In this document: positions 42,808 through 51,769 of the stretch, one piece after another
Numbering within the stretch: the stretch's first letter is position 1
How the letters are laid out: every line of letters begins with the position of its first letter
NCBI RefSeq assembly: GCF_000400995.2
Contig: NZ_DF238999.1
Span: forward strand, 62,001-126,000
Length of the DNA: 64,000 bases
Source: Acidovorax sp. MR-S7
GTDB taxonomy: Bacteria; Pseudomonadota; Gammaproteobacteria; Burkholderiales; Burkholderiaceae_C
Reading direction: 5' to 3'
The notes under the pieces: generated by a model
The model's input: only the letters and a program-made list of their open reading frames with translations
Told to the model about the DNA's origin: nothing
The model's database searches: none
Translations under genes and position numbers: made by a program

Positions 42808-43713
42808 TCAGAACGACTCGGCCATCGCCGGCTCGTGCTCTTCGATGTCGCCTGCGGGCTCGCGCTCGATGGGATCGGCCGCGGTGCCGGCGGTAGCTTC
42901 CGCTTCGGACGCGGGTGCGTCGTCGGGCTGCTGCGCTTCGCCGGTATCGGGAGTGAGCGGATAGACCTTCTTGCCATCGATCTTGATCAGGCCGATGTGG
43001 ATCAGGTTGGATTTCAGGTCCGCGGCTGGTTTTCCCGCATCCTCGCCCTTGGTACGGATGTACGGATCCACCTTCATGTCGTTCAGCTTGAAGCCGATCA
43101 ACACTTTGCGGTCCCCTTCGATGGCCTGTACGCACCGGCGAACCAGGTGCTCGGCCTCAGGGGTAGCGACGATGGTGTCGAAGTACCGATATTCCGGCTC
43201 CCCGACAGGCCCGGACAGTGCAGCGATCTTGCATGCGAGGAACGGGTCACCGTCCGGGGGACTGACGTCCTTCGCGCGGCTGAGGTAGCCGATGCCACGG
43301 GTGATCAACTCGTGTTGCTCGATCGAAGCCAGTTCGGCCCGGTCGATCAACTCGACCTTGAGCAGGCGCGCCTTGAGGCCAGCGGCCGGCTTGCCGGCGT
43401 ACTCGCCTTTGTCACCGATGTATGCGTCGCCCCAGAGGTCTCCGAGGCGGAAGCGCACCAGCGGGCGCTGCTTGGGATCGTCAACGCCGATGTAGCGTTC
43501 GACCAGCTTCTTGGCCTCGGCACCCGAGACCTTGACATCGAAGTAGCGGTACTTGGGATCCTTGGCGGAACCCACCAATGCGGCGATCTTGCATGCCAGG
43601 AAAGGCTGCCCCCGCCGACCGGGCTTGGGCGGAACATTGCGGGCACGGTGGATGTAGCCGATGCCCGCGGTATGGATGTCGAAATACGATTTCTCGTTGG
43701 ACGTAGTGCTCAT
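42808..43713 (-). CDS. DUF3577 protein with the domain duplicated in tandem
   Basis: A 301-residue protein in which the usual single DUF3577 unit occurs twice. Unit 1: HTAGIGYIHRARNVPPKPG, PFLACKIAALVGSAKDPKYR, YFDVKVSGAEAKKLVERYI. Unit 2: LITRGIGYLSRAKDVSPPDG, PFLACKIAALSGPVGEPEYR, YFDTIVATPEAEHLVRRCV. Normal members are about half this size. The fold resembles a single-strand DNA-binding or replication-linked protein. A long structured leader (43881-43937) precedes it. The acidic C-terminal tail (EPAGDIEEHEPAMAESF) resembles those of SSB-like proteins. Confidence 0.8.
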   Translation of the reverse strand: MSTTSNEKSYFDIHTAGIGYIHRARNVPPKPGRRGQPFLACKIAALVGSAKDPKYRYFDVKVSGAEAKKLVERYIGVDDPKQRPLVRFRLGDLWGDAYIGDKGEYAGKPAAGLKARLLKVELIDRAELASIEQHELITRGIGYLSRAKDVSPPDGDPFLACKIAALSGPVGEPEYRYFDTIVATPEAEHLVRRCVQAIEGDRKVLIGFKLNDMKVDPYIRTKGEDAGKPAADLKSNLIHIGLIKIDGKKVYPLTPDTGEAQQPDDAPASEAEATAGTAADPIEREPAGDIEEHEPAMAESF

Positions 43714-43880
43714 GGTGAGTCTCCATTGGAACGAGCGGAGACACACCGGCCCACGCATGCGGGGAAAGGTGCGTAACCCCGCGGTGGGTTGATAAGGCGA
43801 AAGCATCCGCCACCAGGACTGGTGGCCGCTCGCGGACGGATGCGGAGCGAGCTGGGTGATCAACGCGGCGGAACCGCGCC

Positions 43881-43937
43881 GTAGCCTCGAAGATCGTGGC
43901 TACCTGGGATGCTGCTGACGGCTGTCAGCAAGGCATG
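43881..43937 (-). ncRNA. Structured leader element, copy 1
   Basis: On the plus strand AGCC-x10-GGCT forms stem 1; GCTGAC-ggct-GTCAGC forms stem 2. The transcript is the complement, read on the minus strand 170-225 bases before the DUF3577 start. Four other copies precede other ICE genes with different but complementary stem 2 sequences. It could be one of the cis-regulatory RNA classes already named after ICE DUF genes. Confidence 0.6.
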
Positions 43938-44158
43938 GGGGCAGCATGGGCGGGGCTCGCGCGTGCGGCAGCAATCAATCCGCATCCGGGCATTTCCGTT
44001 TGTCTGTGCAGCACCTCCCGGAGTCGGCGTGGGTGACAAGGTGTGAGCAGCCTGTTGCTGACGGCCTTCCTGATGACACCGCAGAGCAGTTGCAGACGTT
44101 CGGCGTGGCGGGTGAGACTTCGGAAATCGATCGTACTGATCTCCGGATCAGTGCCTGG
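43938..44158. other. Junction between ICE leader and sulfur cargo
   Basis: About 220 bases with no supported gene. It separates the upstream end of the DUF3577 leader from the 3' end of the DsrE-like gene, so the second cargo probably begins here. Confidence 0.4.
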
Positions 44159-44482
44159 CTACGCTCGTATGTATGTCCACCCCGCTTGCTGCATGAGGGC
44201 GATCTCCAGCACGGCTGGGCCGCTCAGCACCTGCAGCGGCTCCCGGTTTTCCCTCTTGGTCCGCGCCAGGGTGTTGGGACATACCCAGGTGATCGAGTCA
44301 AGCTCCCCGTGCGCGGTATCCAGGGCGGCGGCGACGGCCTGGGCGTTGACGACGATGCGCACGTCGGCATCCGGCGCGCCGCGCCTGAGGTTCGCCGCGT
44401 TGTTGCGAGCGCGCTCCAGCGCTGTCGCGGTAGGCGCGTGGAGGATCACTTTCAACACCAGAGGACGGTTGTTTTGGTTCAT
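44159..44482 (-). CDS. DsrE/DsrF-like sulfur-relay family protein
   Basis: The start at 44482 gives 107 residues. LVLKVILHAPTATALERARN, NLRRGAPDADVRIVVNAQAV and the C-terminal WVCPNTLARTKREN with VLEIALMQQAGWTYIRA follow the DsrE-like pattern. The single Cys in CPNTLAR sits where DsrE-type proteins carry the persulfide cysteine. It lies 26 bases downstream of the flavin disulfide reductase and is likely co-transcribed. It may act as a sulfur carrier. Confidence 0.7.
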   Translation of the reverse strand: MNQNNRPLVLKVILHAPTATALERARNNAANLRRGAPDADVRIVVNAQAVAAALDTAHGELDSITWVCPNTLARTKRENREPLQVLSGPAVLEIALMQQAGWTYIRA

Positions 44483-44508
44483 GGTCGCAAAATCCGTTGG
44501 AGTCTGGT

Positions 44509-45876
44509 TCAGGTACGAAGCTGCTGCGCTGCCGACTTCAGCGCACTTTGCAGCATCTCCTCGATGGAGGGGTGGTAGAAGGGCATCGCCAGCAAGTCGC
44601 TCACGGTCTGCTTCGCATGGATCGCCCAAGCGAGCTGATGCGCCAAATGCTCACCCTTCGTGAGCAGCATGCTGGCACCCAGCACCAGGCCCGTGTCGCG
44701 CGCGGCATAGACCCGCAGCAGGTTCTCCGGTGCGCCGAGCACCTTGGAGCGACCGTTGCCACTGCCCTCGGCGATGCCGACAACGGCGCCCTGCTGTGTC
44801 GCGGCGTCGTGCTGCAGGCCCACCGCACACACGTCCGGGTCGGTGAACAGAATCGAGATCGGGACGCTCCGCGCTGGTGCCTGCCATGCTTGGCCGCGCA
44901 GGCATGCCAGAGCGGCCTGTGCGGCCATCTGGCCTTCGTCCGCCGCCTCGTGCATCAAGGGACGATCAGGCTGCACGTCCCCCGCAAAGAACACTGGCGC
45001 ATCCGATGCCCGCATGGTGACGGTGTCGATGACAGGCCTGCCGGATCCGTCCAATGGAATGCCGGCCGCCGCCAGATCCAGCGCCTCGGTGTTGGGCTGC
45101 CGCCCCGTGACGACCAGCAGGCGATCCACGAAAGCCTGCCGCTCGCCAGCGCGCATGCTCACCTTGCCACTCTCCAGGCCGATATCGACGGAGGTACCTA
45201 GCCACATCGGAAACTCTTCAACGAACCGTGAAAATGCACGCTTCTGAATCTCGGGATCCTGGATGCCGCCAATGACGCCCCTCTGATCGGCCGCGACCAC
45301 CTGTACACCCAGCCGCGACAACGCGAGCCCAAGCTCCAAACCGATCGCGCCCAGGCCCAGTATGCCCAGGGTTTGCGGCAGCTCCGCCAGCTCGAAAAGG
45401 CTGTCGGTGGTCAGGATGTGCGAGGCTATCGCATCGAGCGCCTTAGGTACAACCGGGTGAGAGCCTGTTGCCACGATAAACGCGCCAGCCTCAATGCGGT
45501 GGCCGCCGGCCTCCACTACGCCTGGGGCGATGAAGCGCGCCTCCGCCATGATCAAGTTGCCACTGGCCGCATCGCGCGTGCGTTGCGCTGCCGCTCCGGC
45601 CAGCACATCGCGCGTTTGGCGTGCGTGCGCCCAAAGGGCCTGAGGTCCTTCAGAGGAGAGTACAGCCCCTGCTGGCAGTTGCATCGCAGTTCGCCACCGC
45701 ATACCAGCGTGCAGTGCTGCCTTCGACGGCATACAACCTACACGCGCACATGTCGTTCCTAAAGGCCCGCGATCGATCAATATTACCTGCTGGCCGGCAT
45801 TCTTCAACTCTTGAAAAGCTCTAATTCCTGCGGTCCCTGCGCCGATTACTACAGCATCAACGTTCATTTTCTGCAT
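44509..45876 (-). CDS. Dihydrolipoamide dehydrogenase-like flavin disulfide reductase
   Basis: A 455-residue class I pyridine nucleotide-disulfide oxidoreductase. FAD loop VVIGAGTAGIRAFQELK; redox pair in TTCARVGCMPSKAALH; second Rossmann loop LGILGLGAIGLELGLALSRL; FFAGDVQPDRPLMHEAADEG for FAD binding; C-terminal FYHPSIEEML with the His-Glu base pair. No HMA or lipoyl domain is fused and no mer or pyruvate dehydrogenase genes are nearby. With the DsrE-like gene and the Dsb cluster, a thiol or sulfur-transfer role is more likely than mercury reduction. GGAGAGG precedes the start. Confidence 0.85.
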   Translation of the reverse strand: MQKMNVDAVVIGAGTAGIRAFQELKNAGQQVILIDRGPLGTTCARVGCMPSKAALHAGMRWRTAMQLPAGAVLSSEGPQALWAHARQTRDVLAGAAAQRTRDAASGNLIMAEARFIAPGVVEAGGHRIEAGAFIVATGSHPVVPKALDAIASHILTTDSLFELAELPQTLGILGLGAIGLELGLALSRLGVQVVAADQRGVIGGIQDPEIQKRAFSRFVEEFPMWLGTSVDIGLESGKVSMRAGERQAFVDRLLVVTGRQPNTEALDLAAAGIPLDGSGRPVIDTVTMRASDAPVFFAGDVQPDRPLMHEAADEGQMAAQAALACLRGQAWQAPARSVPISILFTDPDVCAVGLQHDAATQQGAVVGIAEGSGNGRSKVLGAPENLLRVYAARDTGLVLGASMLLTKGEHLAHQLAWAIHAKQTVSDLLAMPFYHPSIEEMLQSALKSAAQQLRT

Positions 45877-46080
45877 TTAACCTCTCCAAACGACTTCCAA
45901 TGGAAAAAATACCAACCGAGTTTTTGAGAAGGCTAGCACGACCGTCATGCAATCTCGCATGAATTTTCAAGATCGCATGCGATAGCCCTGATCCAAAAAA
46001 TTCTCATTCATAGTCAGTCGAACTGACTTAGATAAAACTCTCACGTGCACAGCGCTTGATAAATCGACAATTCGATGCAC

Positions 46081-47067
46081 TTACTCCATGTTGAGTCCAG
46101 CCGCTTTTACAAGAGTACGCCAACTCTCTATTTCTGCATCAATCATTCGTTCGGTATCAATACCGTTTCTGAACCTTGGCATCGCTCCGGCAAAGGCTAT
46201 GCCAGTCGACACCTCAGGCGACTCGAGAGCCAAGCGAATCTCAGTTTCAATCCTCTTTACAACTACCAAGGGTGTTCCCGTCGGCACCAGAATTGCATAC
46301 CAAGGCGTAACTACTGCCTTGGGATATCCCGCTTCTCCCATGGTCGGCACACTCGGGAATTCTTGCGTACGAGTCTCTCCAACAACTGCCAACACTTTGA
46401 TTTTCTTTGACTTGGCCAATGAAATTGCCAAGGAGGAAGGCATATAAGCTGCAGACAACTGACCAGAAAGCAGATCGGGAATAATTGGCGGGGCGCCCTT
46501 ATATGGAACAGCAACAACTCTTATGCCTGCGACATGCTTGAAAAGCTCAAACCCTAAGTGCGGCGTAGAACCAACTCCCGCATGGCCGTAACTTAGTTCA
46601 TCGGGCTTTGATTTTGCCAATTTCACATATTCATCGACACTGGAAATTGGCGACGATGCTGGAACCACCAGATAATTGGGAGATACCGCAAATTGAGCGA
46701 CAGGGACAAAATCCTTCTTAAGATCTGTGCGAATAGCAGGCATGAGAGCCATGTTGGCCGCATTACTTGTCGTCGCTATTAACCATGTGTATCCGTCCGC
46801 CGGCGCACGCGCAACGTACTCCGTTCCTATACTGCTACCACCTCCCGGCTTGGGCTCGACAACAAAAGGAACCCCCATTTGCTTACTGAGTTTATTGGTT
46901 AGTAATCTAGATATATTGTCAACTATGCCACCAGCAGCATATGGATTAATTACATGGATAGGCCTCGTTGGAAACACTTCTTCAGCTCTTGACGGATGAC
47001 TGGCAAGTGCAGAAAGTACCAATAACGGCGCCACCAAACTAGAAAATATTTTCAAGACCGTCTCCAT
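46081..47067 (-). CDS. Bug-family (TctC-like) periplasmic binding protein 3, AT-rich
   Basis: The start at 47067 gives 328 residues with a signal peptide (LVAPLLVLSALASHPSRAEE). Bug signatures: FPTRPIHVINPYAAGGIVDN, VVEPKPGGGSSIGTEYVA and VVAVPYKGAPPIIPDLLSGQ. The gene and its flanks (about 45880-47280) are distinctly richer in A/T than everything around them, and codons ending in A/T are frequent. It was probably acquired separately from its neighbours. Ligand unknown. Confidence 0.85.
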   Translation of the reverse strand: METVLKIFSSLVAPLLVLSALASHPSRAEEVFPTRPIHVINPYAAGGIVDNISRLLTNKLSKQMGVPFVVEPKPGGGSSIGTEYVARAPADGYTWLIATTSNAANMALMPAIRTDLKKDFVPVAQFAVSPNYLVVPASSPISSVDEYVKLAKSKPDELSYGHAGVGSTPHLGFELFKHVAGIRVVAVPYKGAPPIIPDLLSGQLSAAYMPSSLAISLAKSKKIKVLAVVGETRTQEFPSVPTMGEAGYPKAVVTPWYAILVPTGTPLVVVKRIETEIRLALESPEVSTGIAFAGAMPRFRNGIDTERMIDAEIESWRTLVKAAGLNME

Positions 47068-47300
47068 TTCGTATATATTGACAACATCTCGCCCTCTTGA
47101 GGACGCGAAGGTGCGAACGCTCGCGCGATGCAATCTACAATGCAAGCAACGGTTGTTGAATCGATTTTTTCCGAACGCGTCGTTTGGAAATACCGAAGGC
47201 GCGGTGGGAGTTTCATCTGATCAATTTGTCATTGAAGTACGGCTCGCTAACGCATGGGTTGACCAAGCTGTCTATTAATATTTGATATTTCCAGCGCTCG

Positions 47301-48104
47301 CTACTTTCCGCCGCGCATGAGCATCAGTGCCGCCACGGCGACACAGGTGATGGAGAAAATCCGCTGCAGCATCCGGGCGGGAATCCTGGGCGCCAGGACG
47401 CGACCACCCGTCATGCCCGCCAGCGCGGCGAGGACAAAGGCCCATGCCGGTGCGCCGAGGGCCAGGCCCTGGCTCCAGGCGATGGAGACTGTCACGGCGG
47501 ACAGCAGCGCAATCACCATCAGGGAAGTGGCCACGATGCTGTGCATCTTCAGTTCGGTGAAGTGCGCCAGGGCCGGCACGATGATGAAGCCGCCGCCGAC
47601 CCCCAGCATCCCGGTGGCCAGGCCCGAGACGACGCCAACGCTGCCGAGCGTGGCGGCGGTCCGCAGGTTCCACACGAAGCGCCCCGTTTCCCGGGAGATC
47701 CTGCATGCCCGGGCGGGCTCCATGGGCGGCCCGCCGTTTTCCGGCGTGCGCCGCGAGGACAGGAACATGCGGTAGGCGACCACCAGCATGACGGCGACGA
47801 ACACATGGTTCAACTCCCGCGAAGGCATCCAGTGGGCCAGCCGGATGCCCAGTGGCGCCGTCAGCGCGCCGGCGCCCGCGAGCAGCATCGCTGCCTTGTA
47901 CCGGACGATGCCCTCGCGCAAGCCCTGCAGCGCGCCCACAAGCGCCGCAGCGCCCACGGCCACCAGCGCCACGGGCGCGGCCTGGCGCATGCCCATTCCC
48001 AGGCCGAACACCAACGCCGGCACCGCGAAGATGCCGCCGCCCGCGCCGGTCAGGCCTAGCACGGCGCCAATCACCAGGCCCAGCAACGCCCCTATGAGCA
48101 TCAT
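47301..48104 (-). CDS. TauE/SafE-family sulfite exporter-like protein 2
   Basis: A 267-residue membrane protein. Two repeats start with GLVIGAVLGLTGAGGGIFAV and SGLATGMLGVGGGFIIVPAL, the duplicated glycine-rich TauE/SafE motif. About eight helices are predicted. It is the last gene of the minus-strand dsbD/tlpA/dsbG run and likely exports a sulfur oxyanion or thiol made or sensed by that system. It is only distantly similar to the exporter at 13.8 kb. Confidence 0.85.
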   Translation of the reverse strand: MMLIGALLGLVIGAVLGLTGAGGGIFAVPALVFGLGMGMRQAAPVALVAVGAAALVGALQGLREGIVRYKAAMLLAGAGALTAPLGIRLAHWMPSRELNHVFVAVMLVVAYRMFLSSRRTPENGGPPMEPARACRISRETGRFVWNLRTAATLGSVGVVSGLATGMLGVGGGFIIVPALAHFTELKMHSIVATSLMVIALLSAVTVSIAWSQGLALGAPAWAFVLAALAGMTGGRVLAPRIPARMLQRIFSITCVAVAALMLMRGGK

Positions 48105-48165
48105 GTGTCCTTGGCAACCGCGGCCATTGCGCTGCGGGGGGGTGGAAGCTGCTTCGACAGGCTCA

Positions 48166-48933
48166 TCAGCGCGGTCCGAGCACTTCGTTCATGGCGGTGC
48201 CCTGGGGCATGCCGTTGTATTTCTTGAGTACGTCGCCCTCTCGCACCACGATGCCCGGCGTACCCCGAAAGCCAGTCTCCAGCATCAGCACCTGGTGCTC
48301 ATCGAGAATCTTTCGCACATCAGCGGGAACGCTCTTGGCGGACTTGATGCCGCCCTTGTCGAAGTTCCTTTCGTTTTCGAGAAGCGCGGCTGCCGGGTCA
48401 GACGCGCCCAGGATCGCTGCCGCCTTGGTCGGGCTGTCCTCCTTGATGATCCCGACCATGATGTGCCGCAACTGCACCTTGCCGGCATCGACCCAGGGGC
48501 GCGCGGCCTCCCAGAAGCGGTGGCAATAGGGGCAGTTCGCGTCACTGAAGGTGTAGACGACGCGGGGCGCATCGGCCTTGCCGTCCCGCACCCACTTCGA
48601 CGATTCGAGCCGTGCCCAGGTCTTGTCGCTTATCGGCTTGGCGGCCAGTTTCTCCAGGGACGCCTCGTCGAGCGGCTCGCCCTTGCTGTCCAAGCGTGTG
48701 CCGAGGATGGCATTGCCATCGCTCGTCACGTAGACGGCGATCGGCCGGTCGCCTGCGACGGCGGCGAACGCGCGCAGGCCGCCCCCCACCTTGAACTCCT
48801 GCATGACGGTCAGGCCCTGCTTCTCCAGCGCCTTGACCGCGGGCGGGTAGTCGGCGGCTTGTGCCTGGCTGACGGTGGCCAATAGCATGAAGCTGGCCGC
48901 GGCAAAGGAAAAGCGTGAACGCTGTGGAAACAT
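48166..48933 (-). CDS. dsbG: DsbG-like thiol:disulfide interchange protein
   Basis: A 255-residue periplasmic protein: signal peptide (FSFAAASFMLLATVSQAQA), a dimerisation domain (ALEKQGLTVMQEFKVGGGLR), then a thioredoxin fold with FSDANCPYCHRFWEAAR (CPYC active site) and GFRGTPGIVVREGDV (cis-Pro loop). DsbG protects single cysteines from sulfenic acid formation and isomerises disulfides. It is kept reduced by DsbD, encoded two genes upstream. Start and stop are close to the TlpA fusion gene (two-base gap). Confidence 0.88.
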   Translation of the reverse strand: MFPQRSRFSFAAASFMLLATVSQAQAADYPPAVKALEKQGLTVMQEFKVGGGLRAFAAVAGDRPIAVYVTSDGNAILGTRLDSKGEPLDEASLEKLAAKPISDKTWARLESSKWVRDGKADAPRVVYTFSDANCPYCHRFWEAARPWVDAGKVQLRHIMVGIIKEDSPTKAAAILGASDPAAALLENERNFDKGGIKSAKSVPADVRKILDEHQVLMLETGFRGTPGIVVREGDVLKKYNGMPQGTAMNEVLGPR

Positions 48934-48935
48934 GG

Positions 48936-49775
48936 CTACTCCGTGTCGGTGTTGGTTCGGTGCGAAGAGAGGACGTTGCGCAAGAGGGTGTGCTTGAGGC
49001 TGGCTTTGGTAAGTTCCCCCAGATGGGTGTCCACAAGCCGCCCTTGGTCATCGAAGAACAAGGTGGTCGGCAAACCGCGGGTGCCCAGCGTCTGCATGGC
49101 CTTGGATGAAGGGTCCACCAGCACGTCTTTGAACGTCAGATCCTCCCGTTCCAGGAACGTGCGTGCCTGCTGCGCGCGCTCCCCCTGATTGACCATGACG
49201 AATGCGACGTCGGGGAACTCTGTCTGCGCCTGATGGAGAACGGGCATCTCGCGGCGGCATGGCGGGCACCAGCTGGCCCAAAGATTGAGCACCACGGGCC
49301 GGCCGGCGTAAGCGGCGTTCAGGGTGATAGGACGCTCGTCCAGTGTGGACAGCTCCAGTGCAGGCAGGGGTGGCGCGGAGCGCTGCATCAGCGTGAGCGT
49401 GCTGCCCGCAGCTAGCCAGATCAGCACGCCCACGGTGGCACCTGCCAGCACGGGCGCGCGCTGCGCCCGGGCGGCACGGGTCTTCCACAAGATCAGTGCG
49501 AGCGCCGCCAGCACGCCAATCCACCAGGTGAAGCCGCCATCGCCGATAGAGAGCATGGACAGCGGTGCTGCCGCATACTCGTCCCACCACTGGGCGATGT
49601 ATCCCAGGCGAGCGGCCACCGCGCCCCAAAGGACTGCATCGAGGATGAGTCCATCCACCGCCTTCGGGGTGATGTCGGGTCGCCGCCTGGCGAAAACGCG
49701 AGCCACGATCCAGGCAACGATCACCGCCGCGAGGACCGCGATGACGGAGAAGGAATAGGGTCCGATGCCGATCAC
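48936..49775 (-). CDS. Lgt-like membrane domain fused to TlpA/thioredoxin
   Basis: A 279-residue protein. Residues 1-125 contain four membrane helices resembling prolipoprotein diacylglyceryl transferase (LILDAVLWGAVAARLGYIAQ, GGFTWWIGVLAAL), but lack clear catalytic His/Arg positions. Residues 130-265 are a TlpA-type thioredoxin: NLWASWCPPCRREMPVLHQA with CPPC, and LGTRGLPTTLFFDDQGRLVD. It is probably a membrane-anchored periplasmic thiol reductase fed by DsbD. It overlaps the dsbD end by four bases. Confidence 0.82.
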   Translation of the reverse strand: MIGIGPYSFSVIAVLAAVIVAWIVARVFARRRPDITPKAVDGLILDAVLWGAVAARLGYIAQWWDEYAAAPLSMLSIGDGGFTWWIGVLAALALILWKTRAARAQRAPVLAGATVGVLIWLAAGSTLTLMQRSAPPLPALELSTLDERPITLNAAYAGRPVVLNLWASWCPPCRREMPVLHQAQTEFPDVAFVMVNQGERAQQARTFLEREDLTFKDVLVDPSSKAMQTLGTRGLPTTLFFDDQGRLVDTHLGELTKASLKHTLLRNVLSSHRTNTDTE

Positions 49776-51616
49776 GTCGCCCCCGCCGAATCCAGACGGC
49801 CGAGGAAGGCGCGGGCGTCGATCTCACCCACCATGCGCAAGTCCCGCCGCTCTGCCCCGTCAGGCCCAACGAGGAGCATCGTGGGTGGGCCCATGACCCC
49901 CCAGCGCCTGAGCAGCGCCTGGTCCGTCGCATCGTTGCGCGTCACGTCGGGACGCACCACCTGCATGCGGGCGAGCCGGGCCGCAACGACGGGATCGCCG
50001 AACACCTCGCGCTCGATCACATGGCAGCTCACGCACCAGTCGGCATAGAAGTCGATCAAGGTCCATTGGTCACGCGATGCCGCCAGTGCCAGGAGCCTGT
50101 CCACGTCCCCGGTCGATTTCGCTTGGACGTAGGTGACCTTGGACGGTGAAGGCGCTGTCGCCGCGGATGCGCTGCGAAGGTGCGTGAGCGGCTGCAGCGC
50201 GGATTCGCCACCCGATGCCGCGCCGACCAGCATCAGGACGGCCCAGAGGCCAGCGAAGGCGGCGCCAGAGCGCAGCGTCCACGCCAGCCGGTGACGCGCC
50301 GCGACGGCTTGGCCCCACGCGACCAGCCCGACCGCGATCGACAGAACCCAGGTACCCCAAAGCACCAGGTTCACCGTGGCGGGCAGAAAGCGCGCCAGCA
50401 TCATGACCGCCATGCCGACCATGACGTAGCCGAACGCGACGCGGACCCTGTCCATCCAGGCGCCGGGACGCGGCAGCACCCGGGCGCCGAAGACGGCGAT
50501 GGCCAGCAGGGGCAGCCCCATGCCCAGGCCCAGCGCGAACAATGCCAGGCCGCCGTAGACGGCGCTGCCGGTCTGCCCGATGTACAGCAGCGCGCCCGCC
50601 AGCGGAGCGGTCATGCACGGGCCGACCAGAAGCGCCGAGAGGAAACCCAGCGCTGCGGCACCCGGGATGCTGCCTCCCGAACGCTCTCTGCCGGCGGATT
50701 CGACGCGGTTCATCAGGGCCGAGGGCAGCCGCAGATCGAACTGGCCGAACAGCGAACTGGCTAGGATCAGAAACAGGGCCGCGAAGGCCCCCAGTAGCCA
50801 GGGAGACTGCAGGGTGGCCTGGAGATTGGCACCGGCCAGGCCCGCCGCTACGCCCACGGCCGCGTAGGTGCCGGCCATCGCCACGACGTAGGACAACGAA
50901 AGGACAAGCGCGCGCCTGGGTTTGGCCCGGCTGCCCACCACCATGGTGGAGACGATGGGAATCATCGGCAGCGTGCAGGGCGTGAACGCGAGCAGCAGGC
51001 CGAAGCCGAAGAACAGCAAGGTGCCCCAGACAGGCCCCAGCGTGGCCAGCCGCTGCGCCGCGACTTGATCCTCGGCGATGCCGCCCGCGGCCACATTGCC
51101 GCCAGCGGGCGTGGCGGCCGCTGGGCTCACCGTGGGCTGGGGTGACGCTGCAGCCGCCGTCGGGCTACCCGCCGCCGGGAGGTCCAGCTTGACCGTCTGC
51201 GGTGGATAGCAGATGCCGGCTTCGGCGCATCCTTGCCAGTGCAGGGTCACAGGACCCGCTGTCGCTGCCGGGAAATGCAGTCGCAGCGCATCGCCCTTGT
51301 AGATCTCCGTGTCGCCGAAGAATTCATCGTGCTTGGATGCTCCGGGCGGAAGCGTGGTGCTGGTTTCACGGCCTTGCCCATCCACCAGCTTGAGCGAATG
51401 GCGATAGACATAGTAGCCCTCCGCAACGTGCGCCTGCACGGACAGTGCGTCGTCATGTGGCTGCACGGCCTCCAGCTTGAACACGTCGGCCACGTCCAGA
51501 AACTGAACCTCGCTGCGGGCCCAAGGAAGCAGGCTGTTGCTCGCCAAGGCACTGCCCAGGGTCAGGCAGCCCAACAGGAATGCCGCGAAAACGCGCCGAT
51601 ACAAGGACAACTCCAA
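49772..51616 (-). CDS. dsbD: DsbD thiol:disulfide interchange protein
   Basis: A 614-residue protein. Signal peptide (VFAAFLLGCLTLGSALA); an N-terminal DsbD-alpha domain with WQGCAEAGICYPPQ (redox Cys pair); eight membrane helices with FTPCTLPMIPIVSTM and FLSALLVGPCMTAPLAGAL (the two transmembrane cysteines); and a C-terminal thioredoxin FYADWCVSCHVIEREVFG. It carries electrons from cytoplasmic thioredoxin to periplasmic DsbG and TlpA. It is the first gene of the minus-strand operon, divergent from the two-component genes. Confidence 0.92.
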   Translation of the reverse strand: MELSLYRRVFAAFLLGCLTLGSALASNSLLPWARSEVQFLDVADVFKLEAVQPHDDALSVQAHVAEGYYVYRHSLKLVDGQGRETSTTLPPGASKHDEFFGDTEIYKGDALRLHFPAATAGPVTLHWQGCAEAGICYPPQTVKLDLPAAGSPTAAAASPQPTVSPAAATPAGGNVAAGGIAEDQVAAQRLATLGPVWGTLLFFGFGLLLAFTPCTLPMIPIVSTMVVGSRAKPRRALVLSLSYVVAMAGTYAAVGVAAGLAGANLQATLQSPWLLGAFAALFLILASSLFGQFDLRLPSALMNRVESAGRERSGGSIPGAAALGFLSALLVGPCMTAPLAGALLYIGQTGSAVYGGLALFALGLGMGLPLLAIAVFGARVLPRPGAWMDRVRVAFGYVMVGMAVMMLARFLPATVNLVLWGTWVLSIAVGLVAWGQAVAARHRLAWTLRSGAAFAGLWAVLMLVGAASGGESALQPLTHLRSASAATAPSPSKVTYVQAKSTGDVDRLLALAASRDQWTLIDFYADWCVSCHVIEREVFGDPVVAARLARMQVVRPDVTRNDATDQALLRRWGVMGPPTMLLVGPDGAERRDLRMVGEIDARAFLGRLDSAGAT

Positions 51617-51769
51617 ATCCTCCAGCTAGGTTGATCCTGGATGATGAATTGACCCGATTAAGTGAAACTAAAGCGATACAGCGCGAGTATGGACATTCCT
51701 GCAATATCGGATTTCACCCTGGATTTGCCTTAACAATGAGGGATCTAGATTGCGCGAGGCGCACCGAAT
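51617..51769. promoter_or_regulatory. Divergent promoter region dsbD / response regulator
   Basis: This AT-richer 150-base gap separates dsbD from the plus-strand regulator gene. GGATTT occurs twice on the plus strand, 17 bases apart (51707 and 51724), which could be a direct-repeat site for an OmpR-type regulator. Both operons probably start here. Confidence 0.4.

Noticed and set aside
44509-45876. Mercuric reductase
   Set aside because: No heavy-metal domain, no C-terminal vicinal cysteines and no mer genes nearby; the His-Glu ending fits lipoamide-dehydrogenase-like enzymes.
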